Assembly (NCBI GenBank): GCA_963210315.1
Contig: OY723241.1
Location: 1,364,001-1,428,000, forward strand
DNA from: Rhynchopus euleeides
Taxonomy: Eukaryota; Euglenozoa; Diplonemea; Diplonemida; Diplonemidae
Length of the DNA stretch: 64,000 nt
Direction of reading: 5' to 3'
In this document: piece after piece, positions 39,448 to 51,900 of the stretch
How the letters are laid out: every line of letters begins with the position of its first letter
Numbering within the stretch: the stretch's first letter is position 1
Translations under genes and position numbers: made by a program
Notes under the pieces: generated by a model
The model's input: the letters and a program-made list of their open reading frames with translations, nothing else
Told to the model about the DNA's origin: nothing
The model's database searches: none

Positions 39448-40242
39448 ATGCTCGAGATGCTGCACACAGGCGAGGCACCGCAGGGATGGCAGGTATTCCA
39501 CGCCACCGGGATGAGCGACTCCGTCCGCCTGGCCATCGAGGACTTCGCCAACGACACCTTCGGGCGAGAGCCCCACGACCCTGCGCTGCCCGCCTGCCGC
39601 AGGCAGTGCCGCACCCCCCCAGGGGTCGTGTCCTCTGCTCTGCAACGCTCCCATGGGAAACCGAGGATCCTCTCTGAGCTGCTGGCCATGCAGTACCCCC
39701 CGGTCCGCGCCGGCACCGCTGTGGCAGAAACGGGGCGCCGCCGCCTCAAAGCGCTTCTGGAAGAACAGGCCATTCTGTGCGAAACAGGGATACGGCGGGG
39801 GTCGAAGCGCGACAGGAAGCGCTCTGTCGAGACATCCGCTTTGGTGGTGCAGAATCAACCCGCCGCTGCAATGCCGACCCACAGCAGGCGGGAGGTTGTC
39901 CCACGCACGCCCTTCAGCATCAGGGAGGCGCCACCGCACGTCAGAAAGATGCGGGCAAACGCAGCAAGGCAACGCCCTGTGGTGCTCCCCACCGTGTCCT
40001 CAGTGCTGCGCCGCGGCGTCGCTCTGCAGGCAGCTGCTTCGCCTCCCTCGGAGCTCTCCCAGAGCCGCCTGCATATCCCCGGCACCGGCACATTCCACGA
40101 TGTGGAGTTTGCAGGCGGCGAGTCCCTGGTGCCGGCATACCAATCCCTCCCCGATGCTGTCGGGCTTTACCAAGCTACGGTGGCTCGGGAGAGAACCCCC
40201 TCGGAGATAGTCCGAGCGGCACCGAAATATTCGTATAGGTAG
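39448..40242 (+). CDS. Hypothetical protein, basic
   Basis: The frame has 264 residues from ATG 39448; an in-frame ATG at 39343 would add 35 but lies upstream of the CAG acceptor-like site at 39405. The N-terminal part (MLEMLHTGEAPQGWQVFHATG and VRLAIEDFANDTFG) looks folded. The rest is basic and Pro/Ala-rich and includes LAMQYPPVRAGTAVAETGRRR. No domain recognised. G-rich (GGGGT)n sequence follows the stop within 20 bp, as after other genes. High G/C at third positions and the shared strand support it being real. Confidence 0.55.
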   Translation: MLEMLHTGEAPQGWQVFHATGMSDSVRLAIEDFANDTFGREPHDPALPACRRQCRTPPGVVSSALQRSHGKPRILSELLAMQYPPVRAGTAVAETGRRRLKALLEEQAILCETGIRRGSKRDRKRSVETSALVVQNQPAAAMPTHSRREVVPRTPFSIREAPPHVRKMRANAARQRPVVLPTVSSVLRRGVALQAAASPPSELSQSRLHIPGTGTFHDVEFAGGESLVPAYQSLPDAVGLYQATVARERTPSEIVRAAPKYSYR

Positions 40243-41229
40243 TCGTGTGGGTGGTGGGGTGGGGTGGGGGTGGATGGGGTCGCTTTTCAGCCGATGTCCC
40301 TGCCTTGACTGCCGTGGGGTGGGGTGGGGTGGGGAGTGAACCCGCAGCGGTTCATCAGAGCGTTTCCCCCTTGGTTAGGCTTCCCCCGTGCGGATTGCCT
40401 GGAGGGGGGGAGGGGGTATTGTTTGAGGAAACATAGTGGAACTGCAGCCCGACCCACCTCCCCCGCTTGTGTATTAGCGTGTCTTGTGTGGGTTTCAGCG
40501 CATCCTCGGCCCTGTTCAGCATACTGGAGGTTATTGAGTTTTTACGAGCGACAAGGTGGAGCCGGCAGAGTTTCTCATGTGATTGCGCTGCCTTAAGGGA
40601 GCCGTTCAGCTGGCTTCCGACCAACACGCCGAGGATATTGTCCCTAGTGTGAGAAACGACATTGTTGGCTCAAGCTCCTGTAGTTAGTTTTCCCTCGTGG
40701 CTTAGAGTTGTCGGAAACTGTTGCCACAGCATGCCCTCGCCACTGCCACCGCATATACACCCACACAGGAGACAAAGGGCCTACACAGGCGCTATAGAAG
40801 GTGGTGTGGGGGTCTGGGGGGGACCAGCGGAGGCGTCGTTTGGGTGTGGGTGTGTGTGGGGTGCATACACAGACGCTCTCCCCCCCCTCCCCCACATCTG
40901 ACACAAAACACAATTCACACAATTCGCGCGCCGTAGCGGACGCCATTTCCCCCACCCCACCCCACCCTCCTGTCTGACGACTGCGTGGGGGAACCCAAGA
41001 AGGGGGAGGGGGGGGGGGTATTCTGTACACCCCCTCCCCTCTATTTTTTTCGCGCCGTGGTATTCATTAAGTATTCCACCACTCCCCCCCTCCCCAAGCC
41101 AAAAAAACGAAACATTTAAATACAACCTGAGGTTGGGCAAGCAACACCGCTACTCTCCTTCCCGCTGACACCTCGCCCCAGTCTGGCTTGGCGGTGGGGT
41201 GTTGTGGCCCGAGTGGTGGTGTCGGAGTA
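40243..41229. other. Intergenic with G-rich tracts and C runs
   Basis: (GGGGT)n tracts lie at 40250-40275 and 40314-40338. A fragment at 40537-40570 resembles the start of repeat R2. The pyrimidine-rich stretch up to CAG at 41181 precedes the kinase start. Confidence 0.5.
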
Positions 41230-42942
41230 ATGGGGTGCTGCGAGGGGAAGACTCGCCCGAACACCGATGGCCATACCCCGCCGGAGCGCCCCCCATCGAG
41301 CATCCTGCAGAGGGAGCGGTTGAAGCAGCAGGCGAAGCTTGGAGGTGCGCTGAACCAGAGCGGGTCGCTCAGCATCCCCCAGGATGACGATGTGTCGCAT
41401 CTAAAAGCGCAGCAAACGCCTCGAGAAGTAGAAAGGAGGGGGCTCACCTCAGCAGAGCATGCCACCGATTCTCCATCTGCGAGACAATCGGGTTTGCATG
41501 CCCCTTGTGGGAGCTCCGCACCGACAACACCGCTTGCGCTGCACCAGCAGCAGCCTGCCGCATCGTTCACCCATGAGACGATGGGCACCACTCCCAGAGG
41601 GGCTGCGTGCACAGAGGGTGACGGCGTGCCGTGCTCCGCCTGTTCTTCATCCACAACATCCTCGACTGCGTCGTTTTCAGCGCCGCCGTCGCCCGCAACC
41701 ACAGCGCCTGCCCCACACCCGCGTCTGACGGAGGCTGCCATCATGCAGATCCTGTCTGTGGCAGGGCCCTCCCTGAGTGCGCCAGGCGGCTATGTGCAGC
41801 CCGCCCACCCCACCAACGACGACCCGCTCGCCGGAACCGGTGCCTCCCTGGATAGGACAGGGAAGACGTTTGCGAGTGATGACACCTACATCATGCTGAC
41901 AGAACCCCCCGCAAAGCCGGTGCTGCCCTCCCCTCGGAAGAGCGGCCGGACGCCTAACCCGTCGGCACCCTGGAAGAAGCTGCGCCGTCTCGGGAGAGGG
42001 CAGTATGGCGACGTGCATGAGGCGGTTGACAAAGCGGGAACGGTGTTCGCCGTGAAGCTGATCGACGCATCCGGTTTTAAAGACGTCGGGTTTGTCAAGC
42101 GGGAGCTCGACTCGCTGAGGCGGCTCGTCCACCCCAACGTGGTCTGCAGCTATGGGTGTGCCCACAACGCGGCAACCAAAACCCTCGAGGTGCTGATGGA
42201 ATGCTGCCCCTACGGCAGCCTTGCGGATAAGATTGCAAAATCTGAAGGTCGCATGCTCTCCAGGTCGCACGTCCGCATCTACAGCAAGCAGATCCTTTCG
42301 GGTCTAGTCTATCTCCATGGCAACGGCGTGGTCCACCGCGATGTAAAAGCCGCCAACGTGCTCCTCGGCAGCGCAGGGGTTGTGAAGCTTGCAGACTTCG
42401 GCTGGCTCGACCCTGCCCTCGCGCAGGCGCGCGGGGTGAACCACATCGGCTCCCCTGCATGGATGTCCCCCGAGGAGATCCACAACCCCAACGCGGCGGC
42501 ACACCCCAAGTCGGATGTCTGGTCCTTCGGCTGCACGGTGATCGAGATGCTGGGGCACAACCCCTGGGGGTCTGCCGCTGTGATGCACCCCTTCACGCTG
42601 ATCTACCGCATTGCTGACACCGACGGCCCGCCGGAGGGGATGCCGGCGAACCTCCCAGTGGGGTTGAACGACATGCTTCTCCGGTGCTTCGAACGGCGGC
42701 TTGAGGATCGGCCCGATGCGGCGGATCTCCTCAACGATGAGTTTTTTTTCGACGGTGGGCGGGCCGCAGGGCCCCCTCTGGGGAGCAGGTGGAAGTCAGC
42801 AGAGAGCAGGGGTATCGGCGGGTTGGACGGGACTCGCATGCTGGCAACCACACACCGCCCCAACGACGAGGCGATCTCGCTCAGCTCTCCCTCCTCCGCC
42901 TCTTCGCATGAGGCAATGTCCTCGCCTCTCTCGCCGTATTGA
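41230..42942 (+). CDS. Protein kinase, STE11/MAP3K-like, with acylated N terminus
   Basis: The 570-residue protein starts MGCCEGKT, an N-myristoylation site with adjacent Cys for palmitoylation, so membrane attachment is likely. The frame upstream opens only from a TTG, so ATG 41230 is the start. Residues 10-245 are Ser/Thr/Pro-rich and probably disordered. The kinase domain (about 248-508) has GRGQYGDV, AVKLI (lysine), HRDVKAANVLL, ADFGW, GSPAWMSPEE, SDVWSFGCTVIEM and a final Arg in LEDRPDAADLL. The GSPAWMSPEE activation segment and HRDVKAANVLL are typical of MAP3K/STE kinases. All catalytic residues are present. A Ser-rich tail follows. The activator and substrate cannot be told from sequence. 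Confidence 0.9.
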   Translation: MGCCEGKTRPNTDGHTPPERPPSSILQRERLKQQAKLGGALNQSGSLSIPQDDDVSHLKAQQTPREVERRGLTSAEHATDSPSARQSGLHAPCGSSAPTTPLALHQQQPAASFTHETMGTTPRGAACTEGDGVPCSACSSSTTSSTASFSAPPSPATTAPAPHPRLTEAAIMQILSVAGPSLSAPGGYVQPAHPTNDDPLAGTGASLDRTGKTFASDDTYIMLTEPPAKPVLPSPRKSGRTPNPSAPWKKLRRLGRGQYGDVHEAVDKAGTVFAVKLIDASGFKDVGFVKRELDSLRRLVHPNVVCSYGCAHNAATKTLEVLMECCPYGSLADKIAKSEGRMLSRSHVRIYSKQILSGLVYLHGNGVVHRDVKAANVLLGSAGVVKLADFGWLDPALAQARGVNHIGSPAWMSPEEIHNPNAAAHPKSDVWSFGCTVIEMLGHNPWGSAAVMHPFTLIYRIADTDGPPEGMPANLPVGLNDMLLRCFERRLEDRPDAADLLNDEFFFDGGRAAGPPLGSRWKSAESRGIGGLDGTRMLATTHRPNDEAISLSSPSSASSHEAMSSPLSPY

Positions 42943-44570
42943 CGCCGTTTCTTCAGCATGCGTGTGGAGGAGGAGGGGGGGGGGGGGGTCGTCGGAGGGG
43001 AGCACAGTGTGGATATGAATATCGGAGTGACATTCCCCCGCAAAAAATCGGGAGGATGAGAGCATGGGGTGTGTGTCTGTGCCCCATCCATCGATACTTC
43101 TCCAGCATGTTCTGGATGCTGTTTAGCCCAGAGCAGGAGGTTGGGCGGGAGGGTGGGTGGGTGTGGTGGTGGGAGAGGGAGTGACAGGGGGGGGGGGGAA
43201 GGGGCATTTGATGATCTGCTCCAAAAAAGGATGGGCAATACGCAGGCTTGCTGGGAATAGGAGGGGAGGAGGGCGTGGTGTTCTTCTTGCAGCCGCCATC
43301 CCCGAGACCCCCACCCCCCACCTCCCCCCCCCTCGTGGTGATCCGTTTTCATTTCTTCAGCCGCTGTGGCTGCCACTGGCAGTGTTGTGTAGTGTGAGTG
43401 TTTTTTCTTCCACATTTCGTGCCAAGTCTCTCTTTATCTTTTTGTCACATTCTCTGCTCCCCCCCCTCCCCTCCACTTGCCTGTCAGTATTTTTCGCGGA
43501 AGAGTTCCAGGGTGATCTTTGTCATAGCGTATCAGTTCTCGTGCAGCAGAGTCTCTCATAGACTTCTGCACGCTGCAAACCCGCTTATCCAACAGATTTT
43601 GCCAACGGACCTTTGTGTATTTCGGGTGATTTATTTAAAACATCAGCAAGCCCTGCCATGCAAGGATATGGGGGGGAGGGCGGGGGGGGTCGCAGCCTGT
43701 GAGCTGTTCGGATCGTCTTCTGTTTTCGGGTTCTGCCGTTCTGCCTGTTGCGGACGGTCGCCTGGGGCGTACGAGGCATGATTCGACCACACCTCGCATG
43801 TGCGTGATATCCAGTTTGGTTGATGAATCAGGCGTGTCCTCCGTGCAGAGGTTGTGTGACCATCCGCCACCCTGACCCTTCATGATAGTCAGGTGTGGCG
43901 ACCATGTTTGCGTGGATCACCGTTCCGTGTCGGATGTGTGCTGTGTGCTGTGCGACATTGGTTCCTCCACCTTATTCACCCACAGAGGCCCGGGGGGCCA
44001 CGGTACCGTGTATATTTTTTTCTGCATCAACAACTTCTTGTCATAGTACTACAGATCGGCGGAGCAGCGCAGTATAGGAGGAGAGCCGAACATTCCTTGC
44101 GCGTATCGGGACCGTTCTGCCTGCTGCGGACGGGTCGTATGGGTCATACACCCCACATTCCTCAGGCGAGAGCACATGCTTGGAAAACGCACCCGACTTT
44201 GCGCACAAAGCAAACTCAAACATCATCCCGATATGTCTTTTCCGAGCGAGACGAAGTGTCGTCGCGGGGGTAGCGAAATAAACCGCACGGCTGGAGCTTT
44301 AGGATTATCGCCTTTCGTGCCACTTCACGGGGACCCCAAATACAGCCTGAGGGCATGTGGGTGCCCAACGAAAGTGGTTTGGAGCTGGCGCAGGGCGATT
44401 CTACCTGATAGCGAAATGCGTGCGGTATTTTATACCACAACAGGACCTACCCCACTGCCAGGTGTCAAAAGGTAAGCGGGGGTACAGCAATATTTTGAGC
44501 AACAGAGGAAGATCCCAATCGCGAGTTGATTTCGTTTGCTGGCTTCGGCGCACAAAACATCACCCTGACC
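42943..44570. other. Intergenic, no gene recognised
   Basis: Long G runs near 42975 and 43188. At 44240-44330 there is a decayed relative of repeat R2. No supported coding sequence. Confidence 0.45.
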
Positions 44571-44790
44571 AGTTACGAGCGATGAATCGGAGCGAAGTCG
44601 CGAAGTAACGAAGGAAATTGTACGACTGAAGCTTTATAAGGATCGCGCCTTCATGCCACTTCACAGGGCTTACACAGCTCCTGAGTTTGACACAGGAGTG
44701 TGCGCTCAACGAAAAGTAGCCCGGATCTGCCTTTTGCAGCTGCTGGGCAGGGGTGTTTTCTCTTGTTGTAGCGGAAGGAGTGCGATTTCC
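44571..44790 (+). repeat. Dispersed repeat R2, copy 2 (diverged)
   Basis: Shares AGTTACGAGCGATGAATCGG, AGTAACGAAGGAAATTGTAC, CACTTCACAGGGC and GTGCGCTCAACGAAAAGTAG with copies at 33127 and 53928, at lower identity. Confidence 0.7.
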
Positions 44791-47700
44791 CCCCCTGTCT
44801 TTTTTGGGCCTTTCCGGTGGGTGTCATTTATTATGCACACATTGCGTTTCCCCCCCCCTCCCGCTCCCCCGCACGGCCGACTCCGGAATGGAAATCGGGA
44901 GCTGAACGGAGGGACCTGAAGGGGCAGCCTCCCCCTTTGGGTTCCCCCCTCGAAAAGCACAAGAAAAAAACCATCCGGGACAGGTCCGCCGTGCACCACA
45001 CTGCGGCGTGCCCGGATTTGGCGCACAAACAACACCGCCTTATCCTTTTTTAACACAGCAAAGGAACTCAGTGTGTCAGCATCGCCTCCCCCCTGTTGCC
45101 ATATGCCGCATGAATACGCGCTGCAGCAGACAAGCGCGAAAGCTAGAGATCGAATATTTTTTTGTTGAAAGAAATACATCAATTGCACTGCGGTGCGCCT
45201 GCCTGTCCGTGATGTCCCCTCTCGACTGGCAAGAAACAAACAGCGCAGTATGGTCGGCCGTGCCAAACGTCCAGATGGACCATTGGTCGATCCATGCCTG
45301 CTGGTTGTAAAGATAGAAGTGCAGCGTGGATAATCAGAACAGAAAGAGAGCTGGGGGAGGGACAGGTGTGTTGTGTGTGGGTGGTGGGGACAGCGTTTAT
45401 TTTATTTCCAGCTGTTCGCTCTGAACGGGCGGCACCACCTCCAGCAACGCACCCAAGAATGAAAAGGATTATTCACATGGCGTGACGCCGGTTTCGAAGC
45501 ATACTCTTCTCTGCGTGTGTGGGTGTTTAAGCAACGGCACATTGCCACTGGCATGTGCAACAAGAAACTGTGTGGTGCAAATCTGAGGAAAGGGGGATAT
45601 CCAAAGGGTATTCTTCAGAGCGCACCCACGCCTTGCTGCGTGGTGGGGTGTTCTGCAAAAAAATGGTTTGCACTGCCACAGGGTTTTCCTGCGTTGCGAG
45701 CACAACTCTCAAACATAGGCGAAAAAATCCACCCCCCCCCCCCTCCCCCCCTTATTTCCCCCCCGTTGCCCCCTGCGAACCGTCTGCCCTCCTCACCCAT
45801 TTTTTCCCTCTTGTGTTCGTATCGCGGAGCATCCCCACCCCCTCTATCTCCTCCCCCCTCCTCCCCCCAGCGAAGCGGTTTCGACGACCAATGAAAGGCC
45901 GCCTCTCATAATTCAGAGCCGCATGGTTTAAGCTGTCTGTTTCCGTTTATTTAGAGTGTATTGTCTGTGGTTTGTCCCAGGATCGCAAATGCCCATTCTC
46001 CCACCCGCTGCCCCCCCCCCCCGCCCCCCCTCGGGTGCCAGCTGCTGGAGGTGCAAAACATATTTCCAGCTAAATCAAAACATACCACACCACCACTGAC
46101 ACCACGGCACCCCACCGCCTCCCTCCCCTGAACTGATTCCCTCGCCCCTCTCGCCCCCCCCCCCTTCCAGTCTGGGACGATTCAAAACCATTCCAAACAA
46201 TTTTAAAATAAACCGAGGGAAAAAAATGCTAGCCGGCAGTGATGGCCTGTTCTTTCTTCTCAAAGAGGGATTTGAACTTCGCCAAATTCGGTAGATATCA
46301 AAAAAATGCACTAAAACGAGAGGGGGTGGGGTGGTTTCTGGAGAAAATAACTGTCTGTCCGCCTCTCCGGAGGAGCAGTGGGTAGTGGGGGGGGGGGGGG
46401 TGCGGGTGCAACCCGGTTGATGACTGGCTCTTGTGCGGCCCGTCCAGGAGCAGAAGCGAGTTGGTTTTTGCTCCTCCCCATTGGAGCCCCAAGCCATCAA
46501 AACCACGGTCTGCAGTGTTCTATAGGGCCTGTGTCTCTACGGGGAGGGGGGTGGGGGCGTGTGTTGTTCACGCAAGGAGGGGGGGGGATGGAGGATTGGT
46601 GCTGTCTTTCCGCCATAGCCGTATTATCTTTGGAAGAACGGCTGGTATATTTTCTTTTTTGCGCTAAGAAAGGGGAAAGGGCACCCCTCGTGGAGGAGGG
46701 GAGGGGGAGGGTGCGGCGGCGTTCGGTATCCTGCAACACATCACTGAGCGGGTTATACCTTTCGTACAAAGCAAATAATTGCCGCACAAAGCCCTTTTTC
46801 CTTTTTGGACCCCAAGAGGGGTGAGGTGGGAAAGGAGGGGATGCTATTGTTTTTTTTCATTTTCATCTGTCTGCATGGGGGGGAAATCCAAGAGCTTTGA
46901 CAAGGCTTGAAATCAGCCGCCTTGCTTTTGGTGTCACTCTGGATGACGGGGGTGGGTGCATGGGGGGCGGGGGGGGCCTCTGACACTTTCAAGGATGCAT
47001 TGGCTCGGGCATCGCCAGTAGTAAAAAAACCAAGCACGGCTGCACCCAGCACCTGTTTCCTTTCTGGTTGGGATGAGTGGTGTTCTTGCCTGCGGAAGAA
47101 CAGTTTTGTATTCCTGCATGCGTGTTGGGGAGAGTGTGTTGTTGGGGGGTGTGGGGCGTGTGTTTTATTGTGTCGGTTTGCAACAAAAAAAATACCCGCG
47201 CCGACACAGAAGCCACCCCCCCACCCCACCCCCCTCGCCCCATTATCTCTCTCTCTCTCTCTCTGTCTTTTTCATCTCTCTTTCTCCATATTTTCTCCTG
47301 GTTATGGTTGCGCCCCGAAAGCCGGGCGACGGACAGAGGCGGAGTGGGGGGGGGGGGGGGGCGGTGCCTCGGGGAGGGAGTCGTGTCGCCGAACAGGTGG
47401 GGGTGGGGGGTGGGGGGTCAGCCGCGCCCCCTCTCCCCAAGTGATTTGACGCGACAAACCACAGGGAAACGCATTGTCTCGTCTTTTAAATGTGGACACC
47501 ACTCCCAGCCGGTGGACACAGGCAGTTCTTTCTGTGGGTTCATGTGGTTGGTCAGCGATTGGTTTGAATATTATTTCGATGCCTGCTCGCTCATCCAACA
47601 CTGCGCTCCATCCAAAGCACTGTACACACACATACTGTACAATTCTGGCCTTCGGACCCAGTGTGTGTGGAATTCGCAGCAAGAGCAGAGCGATTGGTGT

Positions 47701-48020
47701 CGTTCTATGCAAAGTTCGATGCAAAACAAAATAATTACTGTGCGGACACCGTGTATGATATTCCAGATCACCCCCAGCGCCACCCTCCGGATTGAGGGAA
47801 AGGGGCACAACCCGCATACCGAGTGAATGGGGAGGTCGCCAACTCTGTGATACCCCCCCCCCCCCTTCTTCTACTTCACCACCTCCCCTCCGAATCGAGT
47901 GAAGGGGAGGCTGGCTTTGCGTATTTTCCTTTTGTCTGCAGAACCACTAGCTCCCCCGACTCCCCCTCCCCCCCCCCCCTCCCTTGAGAATCGCAATAGG
48001 GACGAGTCTTTGATCTGGTG
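44791..48020. other. Intergenic, no gene recognised; C/G runs and (TC)n
   Basis: Homopolymer C or G runs occur near 45733, 46013, 46158, 46388 and 47348, and (TC)n at 47247-47268. A relic of the retroelement A repeat lies at 46714-46795. I see no coding region with protein-like features. Confidence 0.45.
46714..46795 (+). repeat. Relic of retroelement A-B repeat
   Basis: GCGTTCGGTATCCTGC, TTTCGTACAAA and nearby bases match the A/B terminal repeats with changes. Confidence 0.5.
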
Positions 48021-48096
48021 TAGCGGGCCCGGTTACTCACGGTATGGTCCCTCGGGGCCAGGCTGCGATGCCAGCACGCTAACCCATTGCAATACG
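48021..48096 (+). ncRNA. Structured 76-nt repeated element, copy 2
   Basis: Same as 37337-37414, in the same orientation, with unrelated flanks on both sides. Confidence 0.4.
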
Positions 48097-48845
48097 ATCT
48101 GGTGTGCAAAGAGGTGATTCTGGTCCCAGCAATGTAGGCTCCACGCTGGCACTGTTTGATACATCGCGGAAGGCTAGCTATTCAAAATAATGCAGAAAAG
48201 TCAAAAATAAAAGCTTCCAGCCTGGAAGCTGTGTGTGGATGTGATCTCGATCGCACACAATGATTTTCCCTTTTTCCCCTTCCCCATGTCTTGTGAATCT
48301 GTCTGTTTTCCTGCTGCTGTTTCCGGTCCGTTCTGCTTTCATATTCTCTGATCTCACCCACCTCACTCTTTAGGCTGCAAACCATCATCATAACATTATC
48401 TGGAAGTGGAGGGGTGGACGCACATGCCCATGTCAACCAAACCAGCGTGAGACCACCCCCTCTCCCACTACTTTGCTTACCAGTGTGGAAGGGGTACAAC
48501 CCTCTTCCGTCTTGCATTCCGTCATCATTCACCCAACAAACCAACACCGCCCAGGAAAAAAAAGATCGATGCTGGGTCATGACGCCACACACAGCCCCCA
48601 CACACCCCACACGTCTCACACGCCCCTTTCTGACCACCCCACGCACATTTTTATTGCAATAGGCACGCCCTTTGCCCACATTCGGCGGTGCACGCATGGT
48701 GTGTGGGCTATTCCCCACGTATTTTGTATCCCTTCCATTTTGGACAAAGCCCCCATATTTTTTTTCGTGTATTTTGTGCACGCTAGCTCTCGTTCCCTTA
48801 TCCTCGTTTGGTTTTGGATTATACCGCGTTCGCAACTATCTTGGA

Positions 48846-49792
48846 CAGGGGATAAGATAGGTCTGGTTTTCCGGTTTTCAAAACCAGGGTTTCCCGGTTT
48901 CCGGTTTTCTGGAAGAAAAAAAAAAGGCCGATCGGATTTTCGCCGGTTTTTGGGGAACCTTTGTGACAGTCAACCAGTGGGACCATTAGCCAAAAAAATA
49001 TGGAAAGTGACCCCATCGTGATCCGCACGGAGCTCAAACAGTCAAAAGAAAGCAGAGAAGCGGAGAAAAGGAGCCCAGCGGGACCCGGTGGGTGGTGATG
49101 TCCTCGTCATGCAGGTCTTCTCTGTTTGAAGTTTCGAGATACTCCGGTAGCTTGATCATTCCGACCGCACCGTACTCCTTCTGGGCGGCTTGCCGAGCGC
49201 ATGCACTCAATCTCGTTGCGGTGCACACTGCCAAGGACCACCCTGTCATCCACGCAAGCTACGACCTTGTCTCGAGCACGTTTGCCTTGCTGGGGATGAC
49301 ACATGCAAACTCCGATGTTTTCGGGAGTGCATGTCCGCTTTGGAGAGGATCGACGGATTCGGGTTCTGGCGGGACCGCGATTTGTGCAGTGTTGGAGACA
49401 CCCGCTGGTGTTCGCATGAGCGCACGTTGTGCGCATCGTCTGACTGACTGCCTCAAGGGGGTGGTCATGCAACAAGCTCGACCATGAAGGTAGTTGCCCT
49501 TCGTGAGGCGTACCAGCAGAGCAGCACCCTCAGGGGGGTTTGTCCTGATGCGGGAGGTGATGCGAAGCCGCGCTCCGTCAGTACGTGGACGCATTGAAAG
49601 CTCAGTTCCGTCCCTTCGGGGAGCTGCGTGGAGCAACACGCCACTGCTGTTCGGCAGAGCCTGGTCCAGCCGTGTTGGGTGTGATTCTGAGAGGGTTTGC
49701 GCGGGTCGCGCGCGCCGAAGGCGCGCGCGAAAAATTTCAAAACCAGAAAAACCGGAAAACGGCGCCAGAAAAAAAGTCTATCTTATACCCTG
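48846..49792. mobile_element. hAT-like non-autonomous element, 947 bp, with 8-bp duplication
   Basis: The left end CAGGGGATAAGATAG and the right end, inverse CAGGGTATAAGATAG, differ at one base. The flanks ATCTTGGA at 48838-48845 and 49793-49800 are identical. Subterminal CCGGTTTTC-type motifs recur inverted. Inside lie a copy of the AAAGTGACCCCA repeat (49003) and a CGCGCGCC/GGCGCGCG hairpin near 49715. No transposase. Confidence 0.9.
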
Positions 49793-49800
49793 ATCTTGGA

Positions 49801-51719
49801 ACAACCCGGACAAAAAAAAATGGCCGTGCTTCAAAAATGACGTTCCAGTTTCTTTACGTTCGCGGTATTTGCCATGTTCACCACCACACCACCCCGCCTT
49901 CACACACGCACCACGCACAAGACCCGTTCCAGGGATGGATCTCGCATACTGCCGTTCATGCGAGTATTTTTGTGGAATTCTCATTGTGGAATCTTATGTG
50001 AAACCCCGCTCTTGTTCTCGGTAGAAATCTACCAGCTTGCATTTTCGCACGCTGTCATGTGATTCAACAAGCTTGTTGCAATGGGTGTATTCACTGCCTA
50101 TGATACAAAAACGCTCATGAAATCTTATCATACATCGCGAAACTGCCACCGGCAGGTGGTGCGCTGTCCGCGTGCAAACCATTGCGCCTTGTCTGTCCCG
50201 GTGTGGGCTGCAGAAGAAGAGAAATTTCTACAGAACATATCCCCTGATATCGAACTCGGATTTTACAGAGTATTGTGAGCGAACACCGTCTTTGTTTTTT
50301 TTGCACTCCATATATTCGGCGCGGCAATGGCTGGGGAATGGCGGCACAACATGGTTGTCTTAACAGAGCACATCTTCAAGTCATCTTTTATTAGTTGGCA
50401 ATATTTTTTGCCTATGTTATTGGTTGCGTCATGTCCTACAGCCCAGTCCCGTCGCTATGAAACTGCAGCCCGCCACCACCACCCTTCCCCGAACTGAACA
50501 TCCAGCAAGGATGCGTTCTCAGCTTTGTAACTGCTGCATTTTGTCTTTTTATTCTCATCTTCTATGAAATCAACTCATGTAGTAGATCCTGCTCGTGGCA
50601 CAGTAGCGACCCTGAAGACAGTTCTTGCGGTTTTTATCGCACTGTGCCGCTGCCAATCAGCCATGGCCTTTCGAATAGGAGGTCAATAAGACCACGAAGG
50701 CCTTGCTGTACACCGTGGGGGCAAATCCCAAGGGCAGGCGCCGCGCAAATCTGATTCTCTTCAGCAGGGTTGCATGGCATCGCCAATGAAAAATCTCTCT
50801 GAGCACCCGTGTGCCACAACCTGTTTCAGATGATGGCTGAAGGGGTGCATATTGGGGTTGGGGGAAGGGGGTTGGAGCTGCGGCTTGGCCCCGTCCCCCC
50901 CCCCCCCCCCCCCCCAGATGTTCTACCTGCAGTCCGAGCGAAGAGGCCGACTCTGTACCTGACCGTTCTCAGTACCACCGCCAACACACTCATGCACGTA
51001 CATTGACCTGCCGTGCACCGCGTGGTCTATTCAAAACCCTGAGGAACATCCGCACTGCCCCTTGTTTTCCTGCGACGCACAGATATCACACGAAAACTAT
51101 CGTGTCGTTATCTCCGTCCGCCCAAACCATCTTTCTTCAGCTTTTTGAGCACGTTAGTGAGTCGAACACCTCTTTCCCTCCTGGTCCAGTCATTATTTTT
51201 TCGTGCATCTTTCTCATCAACCGTTCCTCCAATGATGGTGACGTCCACTGCCTTCCAGAAAGGATGTGCTGCAACCGTCAAGATGAACCAGCTGGGATGA
51301 GGTTCGATCTCACAGTTGCAGCATGTGACCTCACCCTGTTTCAGTTTCATACAGATTTTTCCCAGTCATGTATTTGCGTCATTCATGTCGGGCAATTTGT
51401 AGAGAGGGCTGGTCTGTGGCTATTCATACCGTGTCAGCGAGAGGGCCGGTTTTGAGGAGGGGGAGGGAGGGAAGGTGTGTGTCAGCGAAGGCCCTATTCC
51501 CCATCTCGTGATCCTTCTGTAATGGCAGTGGTACATCGCGGTAGAACCGAATCAATCCAAATTCGTTCACTTCAAATCCAATCACACGCACACCCCGCGC
51601 CCATCGCCCCCTCACATTCTAACAGTGTCACCGTACACTGTTTGCAGGTGTGGAGTCACAAGCACACCTTCGGCATATTTCCCCCCTCCCTTCAGAAAAA
51701 AAATGATCCAGAGCTCCAG
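49801..51719. other. Intergenic, no gene recognised
   Basis: A C run lies at 50898-50916. Frames are short and lack protein features. Confidence 0.45.
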
Positions 51720-51900
51720 CAGATATTCAGGGTTTTCGCTAGCACCGGGGGGGTCAGGCGGTAAAAATATCGGTGCGGTGCTCTTCGAACCGAAAATCAG
51801 AGGGGGAAAAAAAAAACTTTCCGCAGTGGTGCTTTGCACCGAAAAATCCCCACCCCATCGGGAGCGCACCACGCGAACACACGTTCCGCTCTTTGCTGTA

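Noticed and set aside
46260-46285. Minus-strand AGTTCAAATCCC resembling a tRNA T-loop
   Set aside because: The surrounding bases do not pair into a T stem, and no A box or acceptor stem is found at the right spacing.
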